A DNA stretch of 64,000 bases, taken from assembly GCA_936450465.1 (NCBI GenBank), contig OW388298.1, positions 4,448,035-4,512,034 of the forward strand. Reading direction: 5' to 3'. Of this stretch, positions 27,231 to 41,430 are shown in pieces. The stretch is from Gibbula magus. Lineage: Eukaryota > Mollusca > Gastropoda > Trochida > Trochidae. The notes below the pieces were generated by a model. That model made no database searches. It was not told the origin of the DNA and was given only the letters and a program-made list of their open reading frames with translations. Positions within the stretch are counted from its first letter, which is position 1. The number at the start of each line of letters is the position of its first letter. Both the position numbers and the translations under genes were made by a program.

Positions 27231-28620
27231 TATGTATAGTTTCCAGATGAACATACACACATGTTATATTCAGTGCATGTACCAATGTATAGTTTCCAGA
27301 TAAACATACGTACATGTTATATTCAGTGCATGTACCTATGTATAGTTTCCAGATGAACATACACACATGTTATATTCAGTGCATGTACCTATGTATAGTT
27401 TCCAGATAAACATACGTACATGTTATATTCAGTGCATGTACCTATGTATAGTTTCCAGATGAACATACACACATGTTATATTCAGTGCATGTACCTATGT
27501 ATAGTTTCCAGATAAACATACATACATGTTATATTCAGTGCATGTACCTATGTATAGTTTCCAGATAAACATACATACATGTTATATTCAGTGCATGTAC
27601 CTATGTATAGTTTCCAGATGAACATACACACATGTTATATTCAGTGCATGTACTTATGTATAGTTTCCAGATAAACATACATATATGTTATATTCAGTGC
27701 ATGTACCAATGTATAGTTTCCAGATGAACATACATACATGTTATATTCAGTGCATGTACCTATGTATAGTTTCCAGATAAACATACATATATGTTATATT
27801 CAGTGCATGTACCTATGTATTAGTTTCCAGATAAACATACATACATGTTATATTCAGTGCCTGTACCTATGTATAGTTTCCAGATGAACATACACACATG
27901 TTATATTCAGTGCATGTACCTATGTATAGTTTCTAGATAAACATACATACATGTTATATTCAGTGCATGTACCAATGTATAGTTTCCAGATGAACATACA
28001 CACATGTTATATTCAGTGCATGTACCTATGTATAGTTTCCAGATAAACATACATACATGTTATATTCAGTGCATGTACCTATGTATAGTTTCTAGATAAA
28101 CATACATACATGTTATATTCAGTGCATGTACCAATGTATAGTTTCCAGATGAACATACACACATGTTATATTCAGTGCATGTACCTATGTATAGTTTCCA
28201 GATAAATATACATACATGTTATATTCAGTGCATGTACCTATGTATAGTTTCTAGATAAACATACACACATGTTATATTCAGTGCATGTACCTATGTATAG
28301 TTTCCAGATGAACATACATACATGTTATATTCAGTGCATGTACCAATGTATAGTTTCCAGATGAACATACATACCTGTTATATTCAGTGCATGTACCTAT
28401 GTATAGTTTCCAGATGAACATACATACACGTTATATTCAGTGCATGTACCAATGTATAGTTTCCAGATGAACATACATACCTGTTATATTCAGTGCATGT
28501 ACCTATGTATAGTTTCCAGATGAACATACATACCTGTTATATTCAGTGCATGTACCTATGTATAGTTTCCAGATAAACATACATACATGTTATATTCAGT
28601 GCATGTACCTATGTATAGTT
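27215..28620. repeat. segmental block B, right copy
   Basis: Counterpart of 20750-21890. It differs by about five extra monomers in 27720-27990, one of which is a 54-bp unit with GTATTAGTTTCC at about 27820, and by isolated substitutions such as GATAAATATAC near 28205. Confidence 0.82.
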
Positions 28621-29060
28621 TCCAGATAAACATACATATATGTTATATTCAGTGCATGTACCTATGTATAGTTTCCAGATGAACATACGTACATGTTATA
28701 TTCAGTGCATGTACCTATGTATAGTTTCCAGATAAACATACATACATGTTATATTCAGTGCATGTACCTATGTATAGTTTCCAGATAAACATACATACAT
28801 GTTATATTCAGTGCATGTACCTATGTATAGTTTCCAGATAAACATACATACATGTTATATTCAGTGCATGTACCTATGTATAGTTTCCAGATGAACATAC
28901 ATACCTGTTATATTCAGTGCATGTACCTATGTATAGTTTCCAGATAAACATACATACATGTTATATTCAGTGCATGTACCTATGTATAGTTTCCAGATAA
29001 ACATACATATATGTTATATTCAGTGCATGTACCTATGTATAGTTTCCAGATGAACATACG
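28620..29060. repeat. partial copy of the 22.42-22.8 kb segment
   Basis: The order CATATATG, GATGAACATACGTACATG, plain units, CATACCTGTT, plain, CATATATG matches 22423-22790 with an offset of 6,198 bp (117 monomers minus three bases). The left copy has GATGAAAATAC where this one has GATGAACATAC. Confidence 0.72.
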
Positions 29061-29948
29061 TACATGTTATATTCAGTGCCTGTACCTATGTATAGTTTCC
29101 AGATGAACATACGTACATGTTATATTCAGTGCATGTACTTATGTATAGTTTCTAGATGAACATACACACATGTTATATTCAGTGCATGTACCTATGTATA
29201 GTTTCTAGATAAACATACATACATGTTATATTCAGTGCATGTACCAATGTATAGTTTCCAGATGAACATACACACATGTTATATTCAGTGCATGTACCTA
29301 TGTATAGTTTCCAGATAAACATACATACATGTTATATTCAGTGCATGTACCTATGTATAGTTTCCAGATGAACATACATGCATGTTACATTCAGTGGATG
29401 TACCTATGTATAGTTTCTAGATAAACATACATACATGTTACATTCAGTGCATGTACCTATGTATAGTTTCCAGATAAACATACACACATGTTATATTCAG
29501 TGCATGTTACTATGTATAGTTTCCAGATGAACATACACACATGTTTTATTCAGTGCATGTACCTATGTATAGTTTCCAGATAAACATACATACATGTTAT
29601 ATTCAGTGCATGTAGCTATGTATAGTTTCCAGATAAACATACATACATGTTATATTCAGTGCATGTACCAATGTATAGTTTCCAGATGAACATACACACA
29701 TGTTATATTCAGTGCATGTACCTATGTATAGTTTCCAGATAAACATACATACATGTCATATTCATTGCATATACTTATGTATAGTTTCCAGATACACATA
29801 CGTACATGTTATATTCAGTGCATGTACCTATGTATATTTCCAGATAAACATACATACATGTTATATTCCGTTCATGTACCTATGTATAGTTTCCAGATGA
29901 ACATACATACATGTTATATTCAGTGCATGTACTTATGTATAGTTTCCA
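29060..29948. repeat. partial third copy of the 2,330-bp unit
   Basis: About 890 bp match 26039-26927 with an offset of 3,021 bp (exactly 57 monomers), including dispersed block A, the 52-bp monomer at about 29831 and CCGTTC near 29868. Differences include TATATTCAG at about 29120 where the other copy has TATTTTCAG. Confidence 0.85.
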
Positions 29949-32373
29949 GATGAACATACATACATGTTATATTCAGTGCTTGTACCTATGTATAGTTTCC
30001 AGATGAACATACACACATGTTATATTCAGTGCATGTACCTATGTATAGTTTTCAGATAAACATACACACATGTTATATTCAGTGCAGGTACCTATGTATA
30101 GTTTCCAGATGAACATACACACATGTTATATTCAGTGCATGTACCTATGTATAGTTTCCAGATAAACATACATACATGTTATATTCAGTGCATGTAACTA
30201 TGTATAGTTTCCAGATAAACATACGTACATGTTATATTCAGTGCATGTACCTATGTATAGTTTCCAGATAAACATGCATACTTGTTATATTCAGTGCATG
30301 TACCTATGTATAGTTTCCAGATAAACATACATACATGTTATATTCAGTGCATGTACTTATGTATAGTTTCCAGATGAACATACATACATGTTATATTCAG
30401 TGCATGTACCTATGTTTAGTTTCCAGATAAACATACATACATGTTATATTCAGTGCATGTACCTATGTATAGTTTCCAGATAAATATACATACATGTTAT
30501 ATTCAGTGCATGTACCTATGTATAGTTTCCAGATAAACATATATATGTTATATTCAGTGCATGTACCTATGTGTAGTTTTCAGATAAACCGACATACATG
30601 TTATATTCAGTGCATGTACTTATGTATTGTTTCCAGATAAACATACACTCATGTTATATTCAGTGCATGTACCTATGTATAGTTTCCAGACAAACATACA
30701 TACATGTTATATTCAATGCATGTACCTATGTATAGTTTCCAGATAAACACTCGAACATGTTATATTCAGTGCATGTACCTATGTATAGTTTCCAGATAAA
30801 CATGCATACATGTTATATTCAGTGCATGTACCTATGTATAGCTTCCAGATGAACATACATACATGATATATTCAGTGCATTTACCTATGTATAGTTTTCA
30901 GATAAACATACACACATGTTATATTCAGTGCATGTACCTATGTATAGTTTCCAGATGAACATACATACATGTTATATTCAGTGCATGTACCTATGTATAG
31001 TTTCCAGATAAACATACATACATGTTATATTCAGTGCATGTACCTATGTTTAGTTTCCAGATAAACATACATACATGTTATATTCATGTGCATGTACTTA
31101 TGTATAGTTTCCAGATAAACATACATACATGATATATTCAGTGCATGTACCTATGTATAGTTTCCAGATAAACATACATACATGTTATATTCAGTGCATG
31201 TATCTATGTATAGATCCCAGATAAACATACATACATGTTATATTCAGTGCATGTACTTATGTATAGTTTCCAGATGAACATACACACATGTTATATTCAG
31301 TGCATGTACTTATGTATAGTTTCCAGATGAACATACACACATGTTATATTCAGTGCATGTACCTATGTATAGTTTCCAGATAAACATACACACATGTTAT
31401 ATTGAGTGCATGTACTTACGTATAGTTTCCAGATGAACATACACACATGTTATATTGAGTGCATGTACCTATGTATAGTTTCCAGATAAACATACACACA
31501 TGTTATATTCAGTGCATGTACCTATGTATAGTTTCCAGATAAACATACATACATGTTATATTCAGTGCATGTACCTATGTACAGTTTCCAGATGAACATA
31601 CACACATGTTATATTCAGTGCATGTACCTATGTATAGTTTCCAGATAAACATACATACATGTTATATTCAGTGCATGTACCTATGTTTAGTTTTCAGATG
31701 AACATACACACATGTTATATTCAGTGCATGTACCTATGTATAGTTTCCAGATGAACATACACACATGTTATATTCAGTGCATGTACCTATGTATAGTTTC
31801 CAGATGAACATACACACATGTTATATTCAGTGCATGTACCTATGTATAGTTTCCAGATAAACATACATACATGTTGTATTCAGTGCATGTACTTATGTAT
31901 AGTTTCCAGATGAACATACATACATGTTATATTCAGTGCATGTACCTATGTATAGTTTCCAGATAAACATACATACATGTTATATTCAGTGCATGTACCT
32001 ATTTATAGTTTCCAGATAAACATACATACATGTTATATTCAGTGCATGTACTTATGTATAGTTTCAAAATGAACATACATACATGTTATATTCAGTGCAT
32101 GTACCTATGTATAGTTTCCAGATGAACATACATACATGTTATATTCAATGCATGTACTTATGTATAGTTTCCAGATGAACATACATACACGTTATATTCA
32201 GTGCATGTACCTATGTATAGTTTCCAGATAAACATACATACATGTTATTTTCAGTGCATGTACCTATGTATAGTTTCCAGATAAACATACACACATGTTT
32301 TATTCAGTGCATGTACTTATGTATATTTGCCAGATTAACATACATACATGTTATATTCAGTGCATGTACCTAT
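29949..32373. repeat. mixed satellite with fragments of other domains
   Basis: No single unit dominates. About 30100-30470 carries GTAACTATG, CATACGTACATG and CATGCATACTTG (30273) in the order seen at 34500-34870, 4,398 bp away (83 monomers minus one base). About 30950-31320 matches 40600-40980 through the CATACATGATATATTC variant at 31131 and 40778. A 51-bp monomer lies at about 30536 (AAACATATATATG, two bases lost) and a 54-bp one at 31085 (CATGTGCATG). 32041-32370 carries the dispersed TTTCAAAATG block. Confidence 0.78.
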
Positions 32374-33751
32374 GAATAGTTTCAAGATAAACATACATGC
32401 TTGTTATATTCAGTGCATGTACTTATGTATATTTACCAGATAAACATACATACATGTTATATTCAGTGCATGTACCTATGTATAATTTCCAGATAAACAT
32501 ACAAACATGTTATATTCAGTCCATGTACCTATGAATAGTTTCCAGATGAACATACACACATGTTATTTTCAGTGCATGTACCTATGTATAGTTTCCAGAT
32601 AAACATACACACATGTGATATTCAGTGCATGTACCTATGTATAGTTTCAAGATAAACATACATACATGTTATATTCAGTGCATGTACCAATGTATAGTTT
32701 CCAGATGAACATACACACATGTTATATTCAGTGCATGAACCTATGTATAGTTTCCAGATGAACATACACACATGTTATATTCAGTGCATGTACCTATGTA
32801 TAGTTTCCAGATGAACATACATACATGTTATATTCAGTGCATGTACCTATGTATAGTTTCCAGATAAACATACATACATGTTATATTCAGTGCATGTACC
32901 TATGTATAGTTTTCAGTTGAACATACACACATGTTATATTCAGTGCATGTACCTATGTATAGTTTCCAGATGAACATACACACATGTTATATTCAGTGCA
33001 GGTACCTATGTATAGTTTCCAGATGAACATACACACATGTTATATTCAGTGCATGTACCTATGAATAGTTTCAAGATAAACATACATGCTTGTTATATTC
33101 AGTGCATGTACTTATGTATATTTACCAGATAAACATACATACATGTTATATTCAGTGCATGTACCTATGTATAATTTCCAGATAAACATACACACATGTT
33201 ATATTCAGTGCATGTACCTATGAATAGTTTCCAGATGAACATACACACATGTTATTTTCAGTGCATGTACCTATGTATAGTTTCCAGATAAACATACACA
33301 CATGTTATATTCAGTTCATGTACCTATGTATAGTTTCAAGATAAACATACATACATGTTATATTCAGTGCATGTACCAATGTATAGTTTCCAGATGAACA
33401 TACACACATGTTATATTCAGTGCATGTACCTATGTATAGTTTCCAGATGAACATACACACATGTTATATTCAGTGCATGTACCTATGTATAGTTTCCAGA
33501 TGAACATACATACATGTTATATTCAGTGCATGTACCTATGTATAGTTTCCAGATAAACATACATACATGTTATATTCAGTGCATGTACCTATGTATAGTT
33601 TTCAGTTGAACATACACACATGTTATATTCAGTGCATGTACCTATGTATAGTTTCCAGATGAACATACACACATGTTATATTCAGTGCAGGTACCTATGT
33701 ATAGTTTCCAGATGAACATACACACATGTTATATTCAGTGCATGTACCTAT
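32374..33751. repeat. 13-mer tandem duplication (689 bp)
   Basis: TATGAATAGTTTCAAG at 32374 recurs at 33063, exactly 689 bp later. 32374-33062 matches 33063-33751 across all 13 monomers, including TGCAGGTACC and GTTTTCAGTTGAAC near the end of each. Differences include ACATGTGATA near 32613 and GCATGAACC near 32726 in the left copy only. Confidence 0.88.
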
Positions 33752-34945
33752 GTATAGTTTCCAGATAAACATACATACATGTTATATTCAGTGCATGTAC
33801 TTATGTATAGTTTCCAGATGAACATACATACATGTTATATTCAGTGCATGTACCTATGTATAGTTTCCAGATAAACATACATACATGTTATATTCAGTGC
33901 ATGTACCTATGTTTAGTTTCCAGATAAACATACATACATGTTATATTCAGTGCATGTACCTATGTATAATTTCCAGATAAACATACATACATGTTATATT
34001 CAGTCATGTACCTATGTATAGTTTCCAGATGAACATACACACATGTTATATTCAGTGCATGTACCTATGTTTAGTTTCCAGATAAGCATACATACATGTT
34101 ATATTCATGTGCATGTACTTATGTATAGTTTCCAGATAAACATACATACATGTTATATTCAGTGCATGTACCTATGTATAGTTTACAGATGAACATACAT
34201 ACATGTTATATTCAGTGCTTGTACCTATGTATAGTTTCCAGATAAACATACATACATGTTATATTCAGTGCATGTACCTATGTATAGTTTCCAGATAAAC
34301 ATACATACATGTTATATTCCGTTCATGTACCTATGTATAGTTTCCAGATGAACATACATACATGTTATATTCAGTGCATGTACTTATGTATAGTTTCCAG
34401 ATGAACATACATACATGTTATATTCAGTGCTTGTACCTATGTATAGTTTCCAGATAAACATACATACATGTTATATTCAGTGCATGTACCTATGTATAGT
34501 TTCCAGATAAACATACATACATGTTATATTCAGTGCATGTACCTATGTATAGTTTCCAGATAAACATACATACATGTTATATTCAGTGCATGTAACTATG
34601 TATAGTTTCCAGATAAACATACGTACATGTTATATTCAGTGCATGTACCTATGTATAGTTTCCAGATAAACATGCATACTTGTTATATTCAGTGCATGTA
34701 CCTATGTATAGTTTCCAGATAAACATACATACATGTTATATTCAGTGCATGTACTTATGTATAGTTTCCAGATGAACATACATACATGTTATATTCAGTG
34801 CATGTACCTATGTTTAGTTTCCAGATAAACATACATACATGTTATATTCAGTGCATGTACTTATGTATAGTTTCCAGATAAACATACATACATGTTATAT
34901 TCAGTGCATGTACCTATGTATAGTTTCCAGATAAACATACATACA
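33735..34945. repeat. 27-mer higher-order repeat, copy 1 (1,431 bp period)
   Basis: The one-base-short monomer CAGTCATG at 34001 and CCGTTC at 34319 recur at 35432 and 35750, both 1,431 bp later. A compensating 54-bp monomer (CATGTGCATG near 34106) lies two units after the short one, so total length stays a multiple of 53. The match holds from about 33735 to 34945. Confidence 0.88.
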
Positions 34946-35165
34946 TGTTATATTCAGTGCATGTACCTATTTATAGTTTCCAGATAAACATACATACATG
35001 TTATATTCAGTGCATGTACTTATGTATAGTTTCAAAATGAACATACATACATGTTATATTCAGTGCATGTACCTATGTATAGTTTCCAGATGAACATACA
35101 TACATGTTATATTCAATGCATGTACTTATGTATAGTTTCCAGATGAACATACATACACGTTATAT
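34946..35165. repeat. satellite joining two 27-mer copies, with a TTTCAAAATG block
   Basis: About four monomers. CAAAATG at 35033, then TTCAATGCATG and CATACACGTT, repeats the series at 32065 with an offset of 2,968 bp (56 monomers). Confidence 0.78.
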
Positions 35166-36376
35166 TCAGTGCATGTACCTATGTATAGTTTCCAGATAAA
35201 CATACATACATGTTATATTCAGTGCATGTACTTATGTATAGTTTCCAGATGAACATACATACATGTTATATTCAGTGCATGTACCTATGTATAGTTTCCA
35301 GATAAACATACATACATGTTATATTCAGTGCATGTACCTATGTATAGTTTCCAGATAAACATACATACATGTTATATTCAGTGCATGTACCTATGTATAA
35401 TTTCCAGATAAACATACATACATGTTATATTCAGTCATGTACCTATGTATAGTTTCCAGATGAACATACACACATGTTATATTCAGTGCATGTACCTATG
35501 TTTAGTTTCCAGATAAGCATACATACATGTTATATTCATGTGCATGTACTTATGTATAGTTTCCAGATAAACATACATACATGTTATATTCAGTGCATGT
35601 ACCTATGTATAGTTTACAGATGAACATACATACATGTTATATTCAGTGCTTGTACCTATGTATAGTTTCCAGATAAACATACATACATGTTATATTCAGT
35701 GCATGTACCTATGTATAGTTTCCAGATAAACATACATACATGTTATATTCCGTTCATGTACCTATGTATAGTTTCCAGATGAACATACATACATGTTATA
35801 TTCAGTGCATGTACTTATGTATAGTTTCCAGATGAACATACATACATGTTATATTCAGTGCTTGTACCTATGTATAGTTTCCAGATAAACATACATACAT
35901 GTTATATTCAGTGCATGTACCTATGTATAGTTTCCAGATAAACATACATACATGTTATATTCAGTGCATGTACCTATGTATAGTTTCCAGATAAACATAC
36001 ATACATGTTATATTCAGTGCATGTAACTATGTATAGTTTCCAGATAAACATACGTACATGTTATATTCAGTGCATGTACCTATGTATAGTTTCCAGATAA
36101 ACATGCATACTTGTTATATTCAGTGCATGTACCTATGTATAGTTTCCAGATAAACATACATACATGTTATATTCAGTGCATGTACTTATGTATAGTTTCC
36201 AGATGAACATACATACATGTTATATTCAGTGCATGTACCTATGTTTAGTTTCCAGATAAACATACATACATGTTATATTCAGTGCATGTACTTATGTATA
36301 GTTTCCAGATAAACATACATACATGTTATATTCAGTGCATGTACCTATGTATAGTTTCCAGATAAACATACATACA
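35166..36376. repeat. 27-mer higher-order repeat, copy 2
   Basis: Counterpart of 33735-34945. One visible difference is TATGTATAG near 35341 where copy 1 has TATGTTTAG. The match ends just before TATACTCCGTTC at 36386, which opens the next domain. Confidence 0.87.
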
Positions 36377-36385
36377 TGTTATACT

Positions 36386-37816
36386 CCGTTCATGTACCTA
36401 TGTATAGTTTCCAGATGAACATACATACATGTTATATTCAGTGCATGTACTTATGTATAGTTTCAAGATGAACATACATACATGTTATATTCAGTGCTTG
36501 TACATATGTATAGTTTCCAGATAAACATACATACATGTTATATTCAGTGCATGTACCTATGTATAGTTTCCAGATAAACATACGTACATGTTATATTCAG
36601 TGCATGTACCTATGTATAGTTTCCAGATAAACATGCATACTTGTTATATTCAGTGCATGTAGCTATGTATAGTTTCCAGATAAACATACATACATGTTAT
36701 ATTCAGTGCATGTACTTATGTATAGTTTCCAGATGAACATACATACATGTTATATTCAGTGCATGTACCTATGTTTAGTTTCCAGATAAACATACATACA
36801 TGTTATATTCAGTGCATGTACTTATGTATAGTTTCCAGATAAACATACATACATGTTATATTCAGTGCATGTACCTATGTATAGTTTCCAGATAAACATA
36901 CATACATGTTATACTCCGTTCATGTACCTATGTATAGTTTCCAGATGAACATACATACATGTTATATTCAGTGCATGTACTTATGTATAGTTTCAAGATG
37001 AACATACATACATGTTATATTCAGTGCTTGTACATATGTATAGTTTCCAGATAAACATACATACATGTTATATTCAGTGCATGTACCTATGTATAGTTTC
37101 CAGATAAACATACATACATGTTATATTCAGTGCATGTACCTATGTATAGTTTCCAGATAAACATACATACATGTTATATTCAGTGCATGTAACTATGTAT
37201 AGTTTCCAGATAAACATACATACATGTTATATTCAGTGCATGTACTTATGTATAGTTTCCAGATAAACATACATACATGTTATATTCAGTGCATGTACCT
37301 ATGTATAGTTTCCAGATAAACATACATACATGTTATATTCCGTTCATGTACCTATGTATAGTTTCCAGATGAACATACATACATGTTATATTCAGTGCAT
37401 GTACTTATGTATAGTTTCCAGATGAACATACATACATGTTATAGTCAGTGCTTTTACATATGTATAGTTTCCAGATAAACATACATACATGTTATATTCA
37501 GTGCATGTACCTATGTATAGTTTCCAGATAAACATACATACATGTTATATTCAGTGCATGTACCTATGTATAGTTTCCAGATAAACATACATACATGTTA
37601 TATTCAGTGCATGTAACTATGTATAGTTTCCAGATAAACATACGTACATGTTATATTCAGTGCATGTACCTATGTATAGTTTCCAGATAAACATGCATAC
37701 TTGTTATATTCAGTGCATGTACCTCTGTATAGTTTCCAGATAAACATACATACATGTTATATTCAGTGCATGTACTTATGTATAGTTTCCAGATGAACAT
37801 ACATACATGTTATACT
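36386..37816. repeat. second 27-mer higher-order repeat, copy 1 (1,431 bp)
   Basis: Opens with TATACTCCGTTC, followed by TTTCAAGATGAAC and GCTTGTACATATG. The same start recurs 530 bp on (36916) inside the unit, and the whole unit recurs after 1,431 bp: 36386 to 37817, 36916 to 38347, and CCGTTC at 37340 to 38771. The period equals that of the domain to the left, although the internal order differs. The units may share an ancestor. Confidence 0.88.
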
Positions 37817-39245
37817 CCGTTCATGTACCTATGTATAGTTTCCAGATGAACATACATACATGTTATATTCAGTGCATGTACTTATGTATAGTTTCAAGAT
37901 GAACATACATACATGTTATATTCAGTGCTTGTACATATGTATAGTTTCCAGATAAACATACATACATGTTATATTCAGTGCATGTACCTATGTATAGTTT
38001 CCAGATAAACATACGTACATGTTATATTCAGTGCATGTACCTATGTATAGTTTCCAGATAAACATGCATACTTGTTATATTCAGTGCATGTAGCTATGTA
38101 TAGTTTCCAGATAAACATACATACATGTTATATTCAGTGCATGTACTTATGTATAGTTTCCAGATGAACATACATACATGTTATATTCAGTGCATGTACC
38201 TATGTTTAGTTTCCAGATAAACATACATACATGTTATATTCAGTGCATGTACTTATGTATAGTTTCCAGATAAACATACATACATGTTATATTCAGTGCA
38301 TGTACCTATGTATAGTTTCCAGATAAACATACATACATGTTATACTCCGTTCATGTACCTATGTATAGTTTCCAGATGAACATACATACATGTTATATTC
38401 AGTGCATGTACTTATGTATAGTTTCAAGATGAACATACATACATGTTATATTCAGTGCTTGTACATATGTATAGTTTCCAGATAAACATACATACATGTT
38501 ATATTCAGTGCATGTACCTATGTATAGTTTCCAGATAAACATACATACATGTTATATTCAGTGCATGTACCTATGTATAGTTTCCAGATAAACATACATA
38601 CATGTTATATTCAGTGCATGTAACTATGTATAGTTTCCAGATAAACATACATACATGTTATATTCAGTGCATGTACTTATGTATAGTTTCCAGATAAACA
38701 TACATACATGTTATATTCAGTGCATGTACCTATGTATAGTTTCCAGATAAACATACATACATGTTATATTCCGTTCATGTACCTATGTATAGTTTCCAGA
38801 TGAACATACATACATGTTATATTCAGTGCATGTACTTATGTATAGTTTCCAGATGAACATACATACATGTTATAGTCAGTGCTTTTACATATGTATAGTT
38901 TCCAGATAAACATACATACATGTTATATTCAGTGCATGTACCTATGTATAGTTTCCAGATAAACATACATACATGTTATATTCAGTGCATGTACCTATGT
39001 ATAGTTTCCAGATAAACATACATACATGTTATATTCAGTGCATGTAACTATGTATAGTTTCCAGATAAACATACGTACATGTTATATTCAGTGCATGTAC
39101 CTATGTATAGTTTCCAGATAAACATGCATACTTGTTATATTCAGTGCATGTACCTCTGTATAGTTTCCAGATAAACATACATACATGTTATATTCAGTGC
39201 ATGTACTTATGTATAGTTTCCAGATGAACATACATACATGTTATA
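37817..39245. repeat. second 27-mer higher-order repeat, copy 2
   Basis: Direct repeat of 36386-37816, including GTAGCTATG near 38092 and TATAGTCAGTGCTTTTACATATG near 38872. The match ends at about 39245, where TTCAATGCATG appears in place of TACTCCGTTC. Its right part overlaps the first unit of the 23-mer repeat below. Confidence 0.87.
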
Positions 39246-39379
39246 TTCAATGCATGTACCTATGTTTAGTTTCCAGATAAACATACATACATTTTATATT
39301 CAGTGCATGTACCTATGTATAGTTTCCAGATAAACATGCATACTTGTTATATTCAGTGCATGTACCTATGTATAGTTTC
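38161..39379. repeat. 23-mer higher-order repeat, copy 1 (1,219 bp)
   Basis: CTCCGTTC at 38347 and TTCCGTTC at 38771 recur at 39566 and 39990, both 1,219 bp later. The match runs from 38161 to about 39422 against 39380 to about 40641, so the two units abut. This unit overlaps the preceding 27-mer. The later exchange reused part of an existing higher-order repeat. Confidence 0.87.
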
Positions 39380-40640
39380 CAGATGAACATACATACATGT
39401 TATATTCAGTGCATGTACCTATGTTTAGTTTCCAGATAAACATACATACATGTTATATTCAGTGCATGTACTTATGTATAGTTTCCAGATAAACATACAT
39501 ACATGTTATATTCAGTGCATGTACCTATGTATAGTTTCCAGATAAACATACATACATGTTATACTCCGTTCATGTACCTATGTATAGTTTCCAGATGAAC
39601 ATACATACATGTTATATTCAGTGCATGTACTTATGTATAGTTTCAAGATGAACATACATACATGTTATATTCAGTGCTTGTACATATGTATAGTTTCCAG
39701 ATAAACATACATACATGTTATATTCAGTGCATGTACCTATGTATAGTTTCCAGATAAACATACATACATGTTATATTCAGTGCATGTACCTATGTATAGT
39801 TTCCAGATAAACATACATACATGTTATATTCAGTGCATGTAACTATGTATAGTTTCCAGATAAACATACATACATGTTATATTCAGTGCATGTACTTATG
39901 TATAGTTTCCAGATAAACATACATACATGTTATATTCAGTGCATGTACCTATGTATAGTTTCCAGATAAACATACATACATGTTATATTCCGTTCATGTA
40001 CCTATGTATAGTTTCCAGATGAACATACATACATGTTATATTCAGTGCATGTACTTATGTATAGTTTCCAGATGAACATACATACATGTTATAGTCAGTG
40101 CTTTTACATATGTATAGTTTCCAGATAAACATACATACATGTTATATTCAGTGCATGTACCTATGTATAGTTTCCAGATAAACATACATACATGTTATAT
40201 TCAGTGCATGTACCTATGTATAGTTTCCAGATAAACATACATACATGTTATATTCAGTGCATGTAACTATGTATAGTTTCCAGATAAACATACGTACATG
40301 TTATATTCAGTGCATGTACCTATGTATAGTTTCCAGATAAACATACATACTTGTTATATTCAGTGCATGTACCTCTGTATAGTTTCCAGATAAACATACA
40401 TACATGTTATATTCAGTGCATGTACTTATGTATAGTTTCCAGATGAACATACAATCATGTTATATTCAATGCATGTACCTATGTTTAGTTTCCAGATAAA
40501 CATACATACATTTTATATTCAGTGCATGTACCTATGTATAGTTTCCAGATAAACATGCATACTTGTTATATTCAGTGCATGTACCTATGTATAGTTTCCA
40601 GATGAACATACATACATGTTATATTCAGTGCATGTACCTA
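39380..40640. repeat. 23-mer higher-order repeat, copy 2
   Basis: Direct repeat of 38161-39379, ending near 40641. Differences include CATACATACTTG near 40346 where the first copy has CATGCATACTTG, and CATACAATCATG near 40450. Confidence 0.86.
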
Positions 40641-41430
40641 TGTATAGTTTCAAGATAAACATACATACATGTTATATTCAGTGCATGTACCTATGTTTAG
40701 TTTCCAGATAAACATACATACATGTTATATTCATGTGCATGTACTTATGTATAGTTTCCAGATAAACATACATACATGATATATTCAGTGCATGTACCTA
40801 TGTATAGTTTCCAGATAAACATACATACATGTTATATTCAGTGCATGTATCTATGTATAGCTTCCAGATAAACATAAGTACATTTTACATTCAGTGCATG
40901 TACCTATGTATAAGTTCCAGATATACATGCATACATGTTATATTCAGTGCATGTACCTATGTATAGTTTCCAGATAAACATACATACATGTTATATTCAG
41001 TGCATGTACCTATGTATAGTTTCCAGATAAACATACATACATGTTATATTCAGTGCATGTACTTATGTATAGTTTCCAGATGAACATACATACATTTTAT
41101 ATTCAGTGCATGTACCTATGTATAGTTTCCAGATAAACATACATACATGTTATATTCAGTGCATGTACTTATGTATAGTTTCCAGATGAACATACACACA
41201 TGTTATATTCAGTGCATGTACTTATGTATAGTTTCCAGATGAACATACACACATGTTATATTCAGTGCATGTACCTATGTATAGTTTCCAGATAAACATA
41301 CACACATGTTATATTCAGTGCATGTACCAATGTATAGTTTCCAGATGAACATACACACATGTTATATTCAGTGCATGTACCTATGTATAGTTTCCAGATG
41401 AACATACACACACTTTATATTCAGTGCATG
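40641..41430. repeat. mixed satellite related to 30.95-31.4 kb
   Basis: TATGTTTAG, the 54-bp CATGTGCATG monomer (about 40732), CATACATGATATATTC (GAT at 40778) and GTATCTATG follow the order at 31030-31210. The offset is 9,647 bp (182 monomers plus one base). Odd single changes such as TATAAGTTCC and GATATACATG near 40911-40930 are confined to this copy. Confidence 0.76.

Noticed and set aside
23078..29953. Five pairs of overlapping 66-codon open frames (from 23078, 24349, 25408, 26679 and 29700)
   Set aside because: Each pair depends on the same GATACAC substitution and 52-bp monomer, which remove stops. They recur because the blocks were copied (offsets 1,271, 2,330 and 3,021 bp). Two overlapping frames in one place are not expected of a gene.
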